This document shows, in pieces, positions 63,901 to 64,000 of a DNA stretch of 64,000 nucleotides (positions are counted from its first letter, which is position 1; each line of letters opens with the position of its first letter). This DNA is from Ricordea florida. Its lineage: Eukaryota; Cnidaria; Anthozoa; Corallimorpharia; Ricordeidae. The stretch lies in NCBI GenBank assembly GCA_949710005.1, contig OX453273.1, positions 11,383,246 through 11,447,245 of the forward strand, in the 5' to 3' direction. The notes beneath the pieces are model-generated. The model was not told the origin of the DNA. It did no database searches and saw only the letters and a program-made list of their open reading frames with translations. The position numbers and the translations under genes are program-made.

Positions 63901-64000
63901 CAAGAACACGTGGTTTGCTTTTTCCCATGTAATGGTTCCTCAATATTTGGAGGGCTCTTCTGCCATCGTCCCTCGCATCCCTTATAATTAAGGACAGGCT
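60962..64000 (-). CDS. Ty1/Copia gag-pol polyprotein, open to the right edge
   Basis: The frame is open from 64,000 to the stop at 60,962; the apparent start near 63,943 is not a real ATG. Order on the minus strand: UBN2-type gag (RVLALYTELTSLQKAQDECI), CCHC knuckle (CYSCGQPGHKSSEC), aspartic protease (LLVDTGATAHI), integrase HHCC and DDE (VHTDLAGPV, RSDNGGEY, NGTAERAW), then RT with VDD at about 61,265-61,273. Protease-integrase-RT order defines Copia. RNase H is absent: the frame leaves RT at LYREIVVKL and reaches the LTR within about 12 bp. Coding is otherwise unbroken, so the copy is young. Confidence 0.93.
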   Translation of the reverse strand, partial: SLSLIIRDARDDGRRALQILRNHYMGKSKPRVLALYTELTSLQKAQDECITDYVLRAETAAASLKSAGETVSDSLLIAMVLKGLPVEYKTFSAIVSQRDDKIQFQEFKVALRSYEETERSHMPPQIGEDNVMNCKQKHSASNGHITCYSCGQPGHKSSECRIKEQRKKINHRWCRHCKSKTHNTDVCRKKDTAKTVSDDKRGASFAFKVTVDSLNVTRENSLLVDTGATAHILNDKSKFLHFDDDFKPENHYIELADGSRACGVVSARGRAQVTLHDVGGVPCEVFLEDALYIPSYKQNIFSVQSAVYRGNSIHLTPDSAELSTPGDTKFAMKKYGKLYYLNYADSSNGAHSAETWHKILGHCNVHDVFKLENVVEGMKITTKPKGKPECDTCVKGKMSQFRNREPDSRATAPLELVHTDLAGPVTPGSRDGHNYAMVFVDDFSGAFGVYFLKNKSDAITAMKQFLADTAPFGTVKRLRSDNGGEYVSDQFKSLLLDNHIKHELTAPYSPHQNGTAERAWRSLFDMARCLLIEAELPKQLWTYAVMTSAHIRNRCYNSRTGKTPYECLTGTKPNLSNMHVFGSLCHAYVQNKTKLDARAKEGIFIGYDRSSPAFLVYYPDQNTIKKARCVKFSERFDHKEESVELLSDSAEYKEPEMQKPEIKVESVKRYPTREHVRPKYLDDYATGEELDHAIDDFANFTVDYCYTARNVPQSYECAITSPESGKWKVAMDEELNSLWDNDTFELTSLPEGRTSVGGKWVYTIKLGPNGEEKYKARFVAKGYSQAPGIDYHETFSPTARLTSVRMLMQLAVQKGMVIHQMDVKTAYLNAPIDCELYVEQPEGYEQKGPNGQKLVCKLKKSLYGLKQSGRNWNSMLHDYLTQEEFVQSLVDPCVYVRTTESGQVILIVWVDDIIIAGSNTDVLKEFKECLMMKFKMKDLGILSWFLGIQFKCGNGYVEMDQTQYIEKILSRFNMSECKPKAIPCELGVTKGSTVNESNFENVGLYREIVVKL

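Overview
The window reads as nuclear DNA of an animal, most likely an anthozoan cnidarian (stony coral or sea anemone). Host genes are split into short exons with GT-AG introns, the remaining sequence is crowded with small palindromic DNA transposons, Penelope-like elements and a Copia element, and a Polinton/Maverick of a type I associate with cnidarians sits in the middle. The species cannot be fixed from the sequence.

Region by region: (1) 1-24,085, minus strand: nine exons (460 codons, all intron phases 0) of an alpha-catulin (CTNNAL1) ortholog whose 3' part runs off the left edge. Its introns carry many MITE-like elements (several with exact 6- or 8-bp target duplications), a degenerate Helitron fragment and a 1.53-kb-arm palindrome built from two identical truncated Penelope-like elements (18,158-21,273). 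(2) 24,086-25,994: no recognised gene. (3) 26,001-42,816: a full-length Polinton of 16,816 bp with 251-bp terminal inverted repeats (TIRs) identical in my reading and a 6-bp target duplication (ATACAA). It has protein-primed-type DNA polymerase B (two frameshifts), a TFIIB-like factor, a retroviral-type integrase, a putative double jelly-roll major capsid protein, an A32-type packaging ATPase, a putative penton protein (one premature stop), a probable DNA-binding protein with an acidic tail, a run of small membrane proteins and several proteins I cannot name. I found no adenain-type protease. (4) 42,824-49,490: repeat-rich DNA with an ~0.8-kb direct duplication, one copy split by a DNA transposon (45,661-46,998), a tRNA-derived SINE and several MITEs. 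(5) 49,490-55,735: a ~5.2-kb minisatellite with a 20-bp unit, interrupted by a decayed Penelope-like element. (6) 55,736-60,718: first coding exons of a gelsolin/villin-family gene on the plus strand, with PLE-derived palindromic sequence in the intron. (7) 60,719-64,000: a Copia retrotransposon (minus strand) with its 3' LTR, lacking RNase H and continuing off the right edge.

The most unusual material is in the Polinton. Both TIRs run into coding sequence, so two genes at opposite ends (DNA polymerase and a CxHG zinc-repeat protein) share one promoter sequence and one N-terminal domain. The element encodes its own TFIIB-like factor. A TTAAA motif lies at a near-constant distance (mostly 21-30 nt) before most of its start codons, twice directly after a near-identical 11-bp-arm hairpin. 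Together these suggest, as inference, an element-specific transcription-initiation system.
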